Shown: positions 17,619-27,121, counted from the stretch's first letter. The stretch: DNA of 64,000 bases from Blastopirellula marina (GCF_002967765.1 NZ_PUHY01000014.1:248001-312000); one strand, 5' to 3'. Notes: generated by a model from the letters alone, not told the origin. Made by a program: numbers and translations.

Positions 17619-17906
17619 TCAGTCGCGTTCGATATTCTTTGGGGGGATAATCTGCGGTGCCGGCGTATCGGTGGCAAACGGCGATTGTGCTTTCGGCGGG
17701 ACCAGAAGTTCTCGCAGTTTCATGGCAAAGTAGCCCAGTAGTCCCAGCACAAAATGAATAGCGCACCAAAGGATCGCCGCCGCAAAGACAAAAGAAAGCC
17801 CTTTCGCCCAGTCGGCCCCCATGAATGCTTGGCGGACGACCAGGCAGCTCAAAGCTACCAGGGCGGTGAAGACGAATATTTTGGTGAGAGAAAAGCGTTG
17901 AATCAT
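17619..17906 (-). CDS. Small two-helix membrane protein
   Basis: 95 aa with a basic N-terminus, two hydrophobic segments (about residues 9-27 and 36-60) and a Pro-rich cytoplasmic or periplasmic tail. It is the first gene of the minus-strand ABC operon and ends 26 bp before the large partner's start. No family recognised; probably an accessory subunit. Confidence 0.6.
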   Translation of the reverse strand: MIQRFSLTKIFVFTALVALSCLVVRQAFMGADWAKGLSFVFAAAILWCAIHFVLGLLGYFAMKLRELLVPPKAQSPFATDTPAPQIIPPKNIERD

Positions 17907-18318
17907 GTCACCATTGTCTCCGTCGCTGAACGGTTTGCAAGCAAATTGCCTGAAGTGGTTTTCGCCAGCTCGACGGAACTATTGAAAGCAAAATTGAAAA
18001 AGTTGTTCGAGCTATCGTTCCATGCACGAAAGGTGGCCATTGTTATCGCGTGAATCGTTCGCTGAAGCGTTAATTTCGAGACGAAATAAAGTTCTTTGGA
18101 GTTTCGAAGGCAGTAAAGAAACCATAGAAAACGTAGCAGGCACGCATTACTCTCCTTTAAGGACTGTTCAAATGAAGATGGGAGAGCGAAGCCAGAAGAC
18201 GATTGAATATGGGCGATCCTAACGTCTGCGAAATGTGTCCCCCAGGCATCCGATAGACCCGCTTCGTTGGATGAGGTAGCTTGGTGGTTGGATCACAAAA
18301 CATCGGGGAATCAACATC
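17907..18318. other. Divergent intergenic region
   Basis: 412 bp between the ABC operon (minus) and the NAD synthetase gene (plus). It must carry both promoters. The stretch 18080-18150 is AT-richer than its surroundings. I see no convincing small ORF, repeat or riboswitch fold in it. Confidence 0.6.
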
Positions 18319-20334
18319 GTGCTGAATGTGAAAGTTGCCGCCGCGGTTCTCAATCAAACACCAATGGATTGGGAGGGGAATACACGCAATATCCTGGAGG
18401 CCCTGGAAAAGGCTCGCGATGCTGGGGCATCGGTTATTTGTCTGCCAGAGCTTTGCATTACCGGATACGGCTGCGAGGATGCCTTTCTTTCGGCGGGCAT
18501 GCGGCGCATGGCTTGGAACAAGCTGCAGGAGTTAGTCCCTGCCACCACGGGCCTGGTCGCCTGTTTCGGGCTTCCCATTTCGTATCGCGGCTTGGTATTC
18601 AACGTCGCGGCGATCGCTGCGAATGGAAAGCTGCTGGGACTAGTCCCGAAACGTAACCTGGCTGGGGACGGCATTCACTACGAACCACGCTGGTTTAAGC
18701 CTTGGCCGGAAGGGAAACGATCTTTCTATGAAGAAGGCGACCAGAAGATACCACTGGGAGATCTCGTCTTCGATTTCGGTGGCACAATGCTCGGCCTGGA
18801 AATTTGCGAAGATGCCTGGGTTGCTAGCCGACCTGGGAGCCAATTGGCTGAACTCGGCGTCGACCTTATCCTCAATCCCAGCGCCAGCCACTTTGCTTTC
18901 CATAAGCAGGAAGTCCGGCGACGCTTCGTGCTGGAGGGCTCCCGAGCTTTTCATGCCGCATACGTTTATGCCAATCTGCTCGGCAACGAGGCGGGAAGGG
19001 CCATTTACGATGGTGGAGCGATGGTCGCTTCAGCTGGCCACTTACTAACTGAGGCCCCGCGGTTTAGCTTTCAAAACTGCGTAGTCACCACTGCCGTCGT
19101 CGATATTGATGTCAACCGAATGAACCGCGCTAAGAGCGATGCATTTGTGCTGAATTTTGATGCCGCAAAAGACCAGGTCGTCAACGCGGACTTCTCGCTG
19201 CCCCACTGCGAGCCCGATGTGCCGAATTTGGTGCCGGCAAGTTGGGAAGAGTCGGAGCATCTGAAAGAAGAAGAGTTCACGCGGGCGGTCTCACTTGGAC
19301 TGTTCGACTACCTGCGAAAGAGTCGCTCACGCGGGTTTGTCGTCTCGATGTCGGGCGGTGCCGATTCGGCCGCGGTGACGACGTTGTGCGCTTACATGGT
19401 TCAGTTCGCGATGCAGGATATCGGGATTCATCAAATTGCAAAGCGTCTGTCATACATTGATGGTCTCGACGGCTTAGCAAATCCAAGTGACGTGAACACC
19501 AAGCTTCTGACGTGCGTGTATCAGGCAACTCGCAACAGTGGCGAAATCACCTACAACGCGGCGAAGCAAGTTGCGGAAACGGTAGGTGCCGACTTTCATA
19601 GCGTCGACGTCGACGACTTAGTTCAAGGCTACACGAAGTTGGGCGAGCAGATCATGGGACGCCCGCTGACTTGGGATGACGACGACATCGCACTTCAGAA
19701 CATACAAGCTCGAACGCGTTCACCCAGTATTTGGTTGGTGGCTAACTTGAAGGGGGCTTTGCTGCTTTCGACCAGTAACCGTAGCGAGGCGGCCGTCGGC
19801 TATGCCACGATGGATGGCGATACCAGCGGCGGGCTGTGCCCGATATCCGGAATCGATAAGGCTTTTCTCCGCGAATGGCTTGTCTGGATGGAAAACGAAG
19901 GGCCACGCGGAATCGGGTGTTTATCGGTGTTGAGCGTGATTAATCAACAGCAGCCAACAGCTGAGCTTCGCCCGGCTGAGCAAGGTCAAACGGACGAGGC
20001 CGATTTGATGCCGTACACAATGCTCGACATGATCGAACGTTTAGCGATTCGTGATAAGCAGATTGCGGTTGAGGTGCTGATGCATCTGCGGCAACGTTAC
20101 CCCGGACACTCGCCCCGCGAACTGGGCGCGTACATCGAACGGTTTTTCCAACTATGGAGCCGAAATCAATGGAAACGGGAACGTTACGCCCCTGGCTTCC
20201 ATCTAGATGACGAGAATCTTGATCCGAAAACTTGGTGTCGCTTTCCGATCCTCTCTGGTGGATTCCGGGTTGAGCTCCGCGATATGTGGAACAAGATCGA
20301 AGAAATGGACCCGCAATCGTTCGAGGCAGGTTAG
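18319..20334 (+). CDS. nadE: Glutamine-dependent NAD+ synthetase
   Basis: 671 aa. It converts nicotinate adenine dinucleotide to NAD+ using ATP and ammonia drawn from glutamine. The N-terminal nitrilase-type glutaminase domain shows the Glu-Lys-Cys triad as E44 (LPELCITGYG), K111 (VPKRNL) and C163 (LEICEDAW). The C-terminal synthetase domain carries the PP-loop SGGADS (residues 345-350) and later TSNRSE. The length matches two-domain glutamine-dependent enzymes. The start is GTG 18319 with GGGGAA upstream. It stands alone and faces the 925-aa secreted protein gene convergently, 45 bp away. Confidence 0.95.
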   Translation: MLNVKVAAAVLNQTPMDWEGNTRNILEALEKARDAGASVICLPELCITGYGCEDAFLSAGMRRMAWNKLQELVPATTGLVACFGLPISYRGLVFNVAAIAANGKLLGLVPKRNLAGDGIHYEPRWFKPWPEGKRSFYEEGDQKIPLGDLVFDFGGTMLGLEICEDAWVASRPGSQLAELGVDLILNPSASHFAFHKQEVRRRFVLEGSRAFHAAYVYANLLGNEAGRAIYDGGAMVASAGHLLTEAPRFSFQNCVVTTAVVDIDVNRMNRAKSDAFVLNFDAAKDQVVNADFSLPHCEPDVPNLVPASWEESEHLKEEEFTRAVSLGLFDYLRKSRSRGFVVSMSGGADSAAVTTLCAYMVQFAMQDIGIHQIAKRLSYIDGLDGLANPSDVNTKLLTCVYQATRNSGEITYNAAKQVAETVGADFHSVDVDDLVQGYTKLGEQIMGRPLTWDDDDIALQNIQARTRSPSIWLVANLKGALLLSTSNRSEAAVGYATMDGDTSGGLCPISGIDKAFLREWLVWMENEGPRGIGCLSVLSVINQQQPTAELRPAEQGQTDEADLMPYTMLDMIERLAIRDKQIAVEVLMHLRQRYPGHSPRELGAYIERFFQLWSRNQWKRERYAPGFHLDDENLDPKTWCRFPILSGGFRVELRDMWNKIEEMDPQSFEAG

Positions 20335-20379
20335 CTAGTTCGCTTGCCTGCCAGGCTTTCTTGTTGAGCGAGAAAAAAC

Positions 20380-23157
20380 TTAAAACTGACGGCCGGCCGG
20401 CTTCGGTTTCGGAAGCTCTTCGGCTGGCGGGGTCTGCGGTTCGTCCTCTTGAGCGGCTTCCTTTTTGGAACCACCGAACGCGCCCCCCAGGTCGAACAGA
20501 TTGAAGCTTGGCATCTTCAGCCCGGGGGCTGGCTTTTCATTCTGCATGTCGAGCTGAGCATGCATCTCGATCAGATGCTCGTCGACATTCAGGCGAGCAT
20601 CAAGGCCACGGAACCAAGTCATCACGTTCGCTTGATAATCTGCCCCTTGTTCATTCCAAGCCGTTGAAACCCAATGAGCACCGATGTTCTGTTCCTCTTT
20701 CAAAATAAATTGTCCACCCAATGGATCAATGAATTCGAGATGCAGGAGTTGGTCGGCGAAGCCCTTGGCTTGCTCTTTCGGGACGCCGAACTGATTATGC
20801 ACTTCGTTGAAAAACGCGGCATTGGCCAGGCTTCCTTTCTTCGCCATCGCTTGGGCTAGGCCATTAGCGAGAGGAGTAATCTGAGCGTTGGAGATATCGC
20901 CGACGTGAATCCGAGCTTGGGCTGGATACTTGTCTTCCACGATCGCCAAGTTGGGCGTTACGTTTGAGAGGATCTCGGGATAGAACGAAAGGGTTGAGAA
21001 TCCGTTCCATTCACGACGCCACAATCCGAACGGAAGCTCGTTGTAGCCGTTAATGTCAGGCCTCGCTGCAGGTCCGATGATTGGCAGATTATCGATCAGA
21101 CCGGGTTTGGGCCATGCGGTTAAATAGCCGGGCGTCGATTGAATCATCCGCAGCGTGCTTAAGAGTCCCTTGTTGGTGAATTCGTTCAAGGGGAAAGGGA
21201 GGTCCTGCACGGCCACTGCGTAGTGCGTCAGCCCTCCACTAAGCTGACCGTTGAGCACGGCTTGAAATGCTACCACGTCTTGTGGGCTGGTGGCGATGTG
21301 AGTCGGTATCGGCGGTCCCAGAACGGAAAGGAACTGGCTGAAATTTGAACGCTCGAAGGGAGATACACGGGCATCAATCGCTAACCGCTCGAGTCCTTCG
21401 TCGTTCAGTTTAAACCGATTCATGCCGAGCAAGATCGGGTTCATCTGTCGCCACTCGGTCATATGAAACTGTCGCAACCGGTTAAAGTCGGCTGTCTCTT
21501 GCGGCGACATTCCCCGGATATCCATATCTGGAATCGGCACAAAATGTCCGCGACTCCCCCGGAGCGAATCACCCAGCGAGTCGCCTGTGATGATAGTTTC
21601 GCTCCCGTCGGCACGCGCACCGAAATTAGCCGGCAGAAAACCGGCAGCCATCAGTCCGTCGACGGACAGATCCTGGTAGCCCTCGTTAGTGGCCGCAGCG
21701 GTCGCCATCTGCTGCAATTCCATCTCGATCAAGCTTCGTAAACGACGACGAAGCTCGACCCGATACTGTGGCGAGTACAAACCTCGAAAGAAGTCGGAAG
21801 ACAGGTATGCGAAGACGGTATCGTTGCGGCTGACAGGCATCAACTGCCGGGCGTATTGAAATTCACGCGAGTTCGCCAAGTCATTGCCGGTTTGTTCGAG
21901 CAGAATAAATTGCTCGGCGATCCAGCGCGAGGTCGTCACCAAATGGAAGTCTCCACGGGCGACGTAGAACGAACGAAGCGTGTTATCCGGGGTCGACAGA
22001 AACGAAACATCCTGCCCGGCTAGTTGGATGGTTTCCAACTTCGCGCCTTGCTCCTTGAATTCTCGTAACGCCTCTTGGCGATTCTTCTTGATGTCGTTTA
22101 CCAGCAGGGCACTTTGCTTGGCATGGAAGAGCATGCCCATCGCGGCGCCTTCTCGCATATAGGTATCGCGACCAATCAAGGCAACATCTTGCACCACCTG
22201 CTCGCCAAAGATCTCAGCCAAGGCAGATTGCTTTAGCGCCAGTTGTCGCTGGACCACTTCGTTGATATGGAAAGCAACTCGGCGGCTGCTGATCATGCGT
22301 GACAGATCACCACCGTTGCGTTCCATGAGCTTGTTCAGCCAAAGGTAGTTGTTCAGCGAACCGAACCGCACGTAGAAACATTCTCGCGGAACGTAATTCG
22401 CCATCGGTTCGATGACCACATCAGCTGCTGGCTGCGGCACGGCCAACGGTGCGAATTGAATGGGAGGAACGACGGGACCGAGTTCCTGTTGACGCGGCAT
22501 CTCGTTGTTCATCACGGACTTAAGCATCGCTTCGTGAACCTTCTCGGTTCCCAGAAGCAGCATCAATGATTGATTCGGATCAAGCGCCGAGCGATCCGCC
22601 ATGTCTTTCTCGGTCAACGGCGGCAACGGTAAACCGAGTCGCTCGGAGAGCATCATCGTAAGATACGTTTCGAGTACCGGTGGATGCGAGTTGGCACCGG
22701 ATTGTTCCCGCGCTACATCGTTGAAGCTGCGCCACCATTGCCGGGTAAGGTTGTTGTGGGGGCCGCTTCGCCGTTGTCGCGGCGTGACAGTAAACGTATG
22801 CGGTGTAGGAGTTTCGACGGTGACTTGCATAGGGGCACTTCCGCGAAACAAGAAATAGATTTCCAGGTCTTGCGGCGGAGTGACCGTGTCGGCACCAATT
22901 AGCGATTGAAGCAGCGGTAACGTACGCCGCGGCTTGAACACCGGGTAGAAGATGCGTCCCTCGGTATCGGAAATCGAAAACCCACGGCTGTCGATCGGAT
23001 CGCCAAAATCAGCACGTGAGAACGGGATCACCATGCGCGCTACACCAAACGGCTCGCCAGCGATGGCGTTCACATCTTGTGCTTGAGCACGCGGCGTGGT
23101 GAACGCGAACAGGCCCAATAACGCGAAGAAGACGGTCCGTCGAATCATGCCATGCAT
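20380..23157 (-). CDS. Large secreted protein, function unknown
   Basis: 925 aa. A clear signal peptide (basic MIRR, hydrophobic FFALLGLFAF, then TTPRAQAQD with an AQA-type cleavage site) exports it to the periplasm. The body has no family I recognise. It contains a Trp/Arg-rich stretch near residues 125-140, a long mixed alpha/beta region, and a C-terminal Pro/Lys-rich tail ending in KPKPAGRQF. The start is ATG 23157, because GGAG lies 9 nt upstream; a TTG at 23172 and an ATG at 23148 are alternatives. No transmembrane helix other than the signal is obvious. It is transcribed alone. Confidence 0.75.
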   Translation of the reverse strand: MHGMIRRTVFFALLGLFAFTTPRAQAQDVNAIAGEPFGVARMVIPFSRADFGDPIDSRGFSISDTEGRIFYPVFKPRRTLPLLQSLIGADTVTPPQDLEIYFLFRGSAPMQVTVETPTPHTFTVTPRQRRSGPHNNLTRQWWRSFNDVAREQSGANSHPPVLETYLTMMLSERLGLPLPPLTEKDMADRSALDPNQSLMLLLGTEKVHEAMLKSVMNNEMPRQQELGPVVPPIQFAPLAVPQPAADVVIEPMANYVPRECFYVRFGSLNNYLWLNKLMERNGGDLSRMISSRRVAFHINEVVQRQLALKQSALAEIFGEQVVQDVALIGRDTYMREGAAMGMLFHAKQSALLVNDIKKNRQEALREFKEQGAKLETIQLAGQDVSFLSTPDNTLRSFYVARGDFHLVTTSRWIAEQFILLEQTGNDLANSREFQYARQLMPVSRNDTVFAYLSSDFFRGLYSPQYRVELRRRLRSLIEMELQQMATAAATNEGYQDLSVDGLMAAGFLPANFGARADGSETIITGDSLGDSLRGSRGHFVPIPDMDIRGMSPQETADFNRLRQFHMTEWRQMNPILLGMNRFKLNDEGLERLAIDARVSPFERSNFSQFLSVLGPPIPTHIATSPQDVVAFQAVLNGQLSGGLTHYAVAVQDLPFPLNEFTNKGLLSTLRMIQSTPGYLTAWPKPGLIDNLPIIGPAARPDINGYNELPFGLWRREWNGFSTLSFYPEILSNVTPNLAIVEDKYPAQARIHVGDISNAQITPLANGLAQAMAKKGSLANAAFFNEVHNQFGVPKEQAKGFADQLLHLEFIDPLGGQFILKEEQNIGAHWVSTAWNEQGADYQANVMTWFRGLDARLNVDEHLIEMHAQLDMQNEKPAPGLKMPSFNLFDLGGAFGGSKKEAAQEDEPQTPPAEELPKPKPAGRQF

Positions 23158-23237
23158 GGGTTGATGCTCCAAATCTAGGTTATTCCCAACAACCCATCGT
23201 TGGTCTCGTGACCGGGCGTGTCAAGGGAACCTTTCCC

Positions 23238-23753
23238 TCACTTCAGGGGTTTGAGGCCCGCTTCCGTGCGATGTCGATTTAATAACGTGAACGCTGCTGG
23301 CTCATTCTTCAAAAACTTCACCAATTGGCTGGTCGAGCACTGCAATTGCTCAGCTGTAGCGGCTGCGTCCCATCCGGAAGCGTGCAATCCGGAGATCGCT
23401 TCTGCTAGTAACGAGGGGAAATCGTCATGATTGGGGTTAACCAAGAGCTTTCCACTACGCAGTCGAGAACGCCAGAGTTCGCTCGGTAATGTGGACAGTT
23501 CTATGTCAGTTGACAATTCCGTTGCCAGCACCACGCGCAGCCGAAACAACGCGACTTGGCGATTGGCCTCTTGCGAGCGTTTTTCATTTGCCTCGGCACT
23601 CTTGCCGCTGACCGTATCTCGGATCACGACCGCCGTCTCGACCTTGTTGCGATGTTGGCCGCCAGGGCCGCCGCGACGCAATCGCTTCGTTTCGCAGCGT
23701 TTTAGCAGTTCTTCCGCGGGCCAGGCCGCGGGGTGATCGATTCCCTTAGGCAT
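23238..23753 (-). CDS. Release-factor-like GGQ-domain protein
   Basis: 171 aa. Residues 20-75 form a class I release factor catalytic domain with the peptidyl-hydrolase motif GGPGGQHRNKVET (GGQ at 31-33). The codon-recognition domains of RF1/RF2 are absent. ArfB-type rescue factors end in a basic tail that enters the mRNA channel; here the C-terminal half instead contains a helix-turn-helix-like stretch (AAATAEQLQCSTSQLVKFL) and only a short mildly basic end. Possible roles are stalled-ribosome rescue or hydrolysis of peptidyl-tRNA on free large subunits. It ends next to the secreted protein gene and starts 6 bp after the SDR stop. Confidence 0.82.
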   Translation of the reverse strand: MPKGIDHPAAWPAEELLKRCETKRLRRGGPGGQHRNKVETAVVIRDTVSGKSAEANEKRSQEANRQVALFRLRVVLATELSTDIELSTLPSELWRSRLRSGKLLVNPNHDDFPSLLAEAISGLHASGWDAAATAEQLQCSTSQLVKFLKNEPAAFTLLNRHRTEAGLKPLK

Positions 23754-23759
23754 ACGGCT

Positions 23760-24461
23760 CTACTTCACGATGCTGATCGATTGCCCGCTCTCGTCTGCCC
23801 CTAACGACAAAATGAAAGGGACGGCGTACTCAGCCCACTGCTGCGGGCTTGGGGCACTCGATGCTCCATCGGAGAAACACTTCTCCAGCATTTCGGTGTG
23901 GATCATCCCTGGACCAAGCGGAATGGCCGCCATCCCCTCGGGCAGTTCCTGAGCGAGCGACTTCGTCAAACCTTCAATCGCATATTTGGTCGCGCAGTAA
24001 GGCCCGACTTCTGGAGAAGTGGTACGGCCCCAACCAGAGCTGATATTGATAATGACGCCCGACTTCTGCTCAATCATTGCAGGCACGAAAGCCTTAAGAA
24101 CGTGGAAGACCCCTTTGATGTTGATATCGACGATGTGCGAGAACTCGTTGGTAGGTACCTGCCAGACAGGATTGTTCTCGTTGATGATCGCGGCGTTATT
24201 GATGAGAAGATCGGGTACGCCGAACGACGCAGTGACATCGTTCCCCCAGCGTTCAACATCTTTGTCGTTGGTCACATCGACCACATCAAAACGATGTGGG
24301 CTACCGTACTGTTCCGCCAAGCCGTCGATCTTGTCGGCCGATCGGCCACAGCCGGCAACTTGATGACCCGCGTCGATGAAGCCGTCGACCATGGCTCGCC
24401 CGAGTCCTTTGGTCACGCCGGTGACAACAATTTTTCGTGAGGCCATGGCCGTGCTGCTCAT
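23760..24461 (-). CDS. Short-chain dehydrogenase/reductase
   Basis: 233-aa cytoplasmic NAD(P)-dependent oxidoreductase of the classical SDR family. Visible: cofactor motif TGVTKGLG near the N-terminus, NNAA near residue 88, catalytic Ser in NISSGWG, and YxxxK as YCATK. ATG 24461 or 24446 may be the start. It lies 6 bp upstream of the GGQ protein gene, so the two are probably co-transcribed. The substrate cannot be inferred. Confidence 0.9.
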   Translation of the reverse strand: MSSTAMASRKIVVTGVTKGLGRAMVDGFIDAGHQVAGCGRSADKIDGLAEQYGSPHRFDVVDVTNDKDVERWGNDVTASFGVPDLLINNAAIINENNPVWQVPTNEFSHIVDINIKGVFHVLKAFVPAMIEQKSGVIINISSGWGRTTSPEVGPYCATKYAIEGLTKSLAQELPEGMAAIPLGPGMIHTEMLEKCFSDGASSAPSPQQWAEYAVPFILSLGADESGQSISIVK

Positions 24462-24739
24462 CTAGGGGAGGGAACCGAAAGAATCCCAATGCGACGACTG
24501 GGATTCGTGTTCATTACAACCGCCTCGATGGTCAGACGCAACCAGGGTGGGCGGTGGTGAAGAAGAGACCGGCCGCTGTGGAGAATCAGAATCGAGGTCT
24601 GGACCGTTGCCGTGGTCAACAAGAGCGTTTCTTGTTGAGCAGGTGAGAAAGGTCCTCGCCCGGTCCAAGCGTTTATTCGCATTGTGCGAAGAGAACGAGG
24701 TGCTCGTTTGGCTTGGATAGCCAGGTTGGAATCGTCGCG

Positions 24740-25159
24740 TTAGTTCTCGGCCTTTGCCAGGGCGTCCATCTTCGGAGACAAGCCACGCCGGTTTTCACGC
24801 GGCAGGAAGTCCCGTTCGACCAGTTCCGGGTCGTATTGCGTCCAGGTCTCTCGCATGTTCCGGCCGACCACGCTTCGCATGACGTCACCGTCACGCCAAG
24901 TGGTGGTGTAAGCCCCGTCGCTCCAACGCTTGCGGGGAACTTGCCAGGAACTCTTCAAGAGACGCCAGGCGGTTACGTGGAACCGGGCATCGCATTGCGA
25001 CCATTCATAGAAAATGATCTGGTCGAAGATCAGACGGCCTTGTGAATCGTAGTAATGGTTCACCTCGATCAGGTCGACTTGGTCTTCGACCACCGGTGCG
25101 TTGGGGGAAGCCCCCAGTACCATCCACAAAGCAGCTACCGAAAAAGTAACACCACTCAT
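24740..25159 (-). CDS. Small secreted protein, unknown family
   Basis: 139 aa. A short hydrophobic N-terminus (VTFSVAALWMVLGASPNAPVV) looks like a signal peptide. The mature part is rich in aromatic residues and charges (VNHYYDSQGRLIFDQIIFYEW; TTTWRDGDVMRSV) and reads like a small beta-rich domain. A good ribosome site, AGGGAG, lies 6 nt before the ATG. No family recognised. It stands between the DUF4105-like gene and the SDR on the same strand, but with 200-280 bp gaps. Confidence 0.7.
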   Translation of the reverse strand: MSGVTFSVAALWMVLGASPNAPVVEDQVDLIEVNHYYDSQGRLIFDQIIFYEWSQCDARFHVTAWRLLKSSWQVPRKRWSDGAYTTTWRDGDVMRSVVGRNMRETWTQYDPELVERDFLPRENRRGLSPKMDALAKAEN

Positions 25160-25369
25160 ATCGTTCTCCCTAAACGTTCCATCGTGTAAGGGGCATCGTA
25201 CGTGGTTGAGTCGGGTGTATCTTTTATTCGAATTTCGGATAGAGCAATGTCGATTGATCAGGATTTGTGAAGAGGTGCGAAAAACCGCACGAAAAAAAGA
25301 AGTGCAAGTGCTAGCGTAGTAGAGGTGGAAATGCCCTATCGGCAGCCCACTTTTCAGCGTTGTTCGCCG

Positions 25370-26224
25370 TTATCGACGGATCAATTGCGAGAAGTCGGAA
25401 TCGTCTCGATAACGCTCGGCCAAGTTATTGATCTTTGATTCTCGATGGAGCTGCTCGAAGGGCACCCGGTTGTCGAGCAAACCTAGGGAGTATGCGTACT
25501 CATCGCTGTAACCTGGCAGCAAAATTCGCATGTCGTAAGGAATACTCTTTGGCGCGATCTTATTCACATGCGAGACAATGTTCGTCGTGCAGTTGTTGGT
25601 CAACGTGTTATAGAACTCGGGATGTGCAGCTAGTTCGTTGGCTCGTTTGACGACGTCGAGGAACAAAGCCTGAGCTTGTTCCGGTTGCGCAATTGTACGG
25701 TAGAGATAGACGTCGCTCTTGTAGTAGTTCGAGCTCAGACTGATGATGTCGCGTTCATCTCCGATCACATACATCAGCTCGTATTGGTTGAAAAACCCTT
25801 TCCAGGGCGAGTATTCTTCGTGGGCTTCTTTTCGAATCTCGACCGAGGAAACCAGATAATCCCCATTCTTCATGCCGAAGCTAAGCATCGTGTGCGCTAT
25901 GCTGGGCGAATCTTTAAACGGCACCACAATGAAGTCGACCGACTGGACATCGCTTAACCGAACATCCTTGTCGTAGTACTGCACGACGTATTCGTCCGAC
26001 GTCGCGTAACGGCAGTTACGCACGTTATGAATCGTGATGTTGTCGCCACTGATTTCGCTGATCGGTAACTTCGACTGGTCAGGAGCCCAAGTGCGATTGT
26101 TGGTGGCAACAATCGCTTTACATCCGATGGCATTACTGATCAGCCATAACATCCCCGTTACCAACAAGAGTCGGCATGACCAGCGATGTAAGGGGAGGCG
26201 TGTTGTCGGGCTCGGCGCGTTCAC
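25370..26224 (-). CDS. DUF4105 / Lnb-like membrane-associated protein
   Basis: About 284 aa. A hydrophobic segment (RLLLVTGMLWLISNAIGC) is followed by an extracytoplasmic domain with IAHTMLSFGMKNGDYLVSSVE and, later, TLTNNCTTNIVSHVN. The His and Cys in these motifs match the pattern of the DUF4105 (Lnb N-terminal) family, whose Gram-positive members transfer acyl chains on lipoproteins by a thiol mechanism. AIGC could be a lipobox. The start is uncertain: GTG 26224 is proposed because the open frame above it (to 26302) is unlike a signal peptide; no ribosome site supports either. Family call from motifs, function inferred. Confidence 0.65.
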   Translation of the reverse strand: MNAPSPTTRLPLHRWSCRLLLVTGMLWLISNAIGCKAIVATNNRTWAPDQSKLPISEISGDNITIHNVRNCRYATSDEYVVQYYDKDVRLSDVQSVDFIVVPFKDSPSIAHTMLSFGMKNGDYLVSSVEIRKEAHEEYSPWKGFFNQYELMYVIGDERDIISLSSNYYKSDVYLYRTIAQPEQAQALFLDVVKRANELAAHPEFYNTLTNNCTTNIVSHVNKIAPKSIPYDMRILLPGYSDEYAYSLGLLDNRVPFEQLHRESKINNLAERYRDDSDFSQLIRR

Positions 26225-26329
26225 CAGGCAATCGTGGGGGGAGAGATCGAAGCGGCGTTCTTTCGCGATGCAACTTATAGAACTCCGGTGCTGGCAACGC
26301 AACGTCAGTTGGACGTTTTGCTAGCAAAA

Positions 26330-27121
26330 CTAAAGCAGTCCAAAGTGCTGGCAGCCAGCAAGTACGCCACTGGTAGCGGTTTTCTCAGCCAGATACAGTC
26401 GTTCGAGCTGCTGGCACTCCTCAAAGTGGGCTCGAACAGTGTTCGCCAAGGCCCGATCTGCGTTCCCCACGACAATCGTTCGATAGCCAGCGGTCATCGC
26501 GGCCAAATCGTTGCCTGAGTCGCCGGCAAACACGGCTTCTTCGTTCGCCATGCCGGTGTGCCGCGTCCACCATTGTAGCGCATGGGCTTTAGAAACATTC
26601 GCCGGCAGCAAATCAATCAGACCATCCCCATTAAACGGATCGACGCTGCCAATCACGTTGTAGGGAATATCGTGTTCGCCGAGCGTACTACGAATGTTAG
26701 CAACCAAAGTTTCAACTTCTTTGGCATCGCAGTAGAAGCTGAGTTTGAACGTTCCTTGTTTCTCTTCTTCCTGGGGACGCAACTGATTCCACGTCGAAAA
26801 CTTTTCGCGTACGGCCTTAGTCGAGTACTCACCAACAATCGATTGCAGATGTTGGACATACGGGTTGGCCAGATGAAAATCGCCTTGTTCGTGATGATAG
26901 ATCGACGTTCCTACATCACAGATCACCCAGTCCGGTGTCGGCAGCGAATGCTGTTTGATTGCGTCTTCAACCGATGCCAAATGCCTTCCGGTAACGAATG
27001 TGAGCGTGACTTGATTGGAACGTAGCTGCTCTCCTAGCAGTGACAAGTCACGCGCGTTCTCAGGCTGATTATCAAGCGGGATTAACGTACCGTCCAAGTC
27101 GGTTGCCAGAACCTTATTCAC
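26330..27121 (-). CDS. Sucrose-phosphate phosphatase-like HAD hydrolase
   Basis: 263-aa HAD-superfamily phosphatase of the Cof/SPP type. Motif I is LATDLDGTLI near the N-terminus, motif II lies in TFVTGRH, and motif IV is FAGDSGNDLAAM. It probably removes phosphate from sucrose-6-phosphate. GTG 27121 is preferred because AGAGG lies about 9 nt upstream; the frame is open to a GTG at 27154. It is divergent from the fructokinase gene and close to the SPS-SPP fusion, which carries a second phosphatase domain, so the two may be redundant or differ in substrate. Confidence 0.85.
   Translation of the reverse strand: MNKVLATDLDGTLIPLDNQPENARDLSLLGEQLRSNQVTLTFVTGRHLASVEDAIKQHSLPTPDWVICDVGTSIYHHEQGDFHLANPYVQHLQSIVGEYSTKAVREKFSTWNQLRPQEEEKQGTFKLSFYCDAKEVETLVANIRSTLGEHDIPYNVIGSVDPFNGDGLIDLLPANVSKAHALQWWTRHTGMANEEAVFAGDSGNDLAAMTAGYRTIVVGNADRALANTVRAHFEECQQLERLYLAEKTATSGVLAGCQHFGLL

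Noticed and set aside
23898-24440. 180-aa plus-strand frame
   Set aside because: Antisense to the SDR gene, whose motifs are clear.
24458-24682. 74-aa minus-strand frame in the gap before the SDR gene
   Set aside because: No homology pattern, no ribosome site, overlaps the SDR start region.
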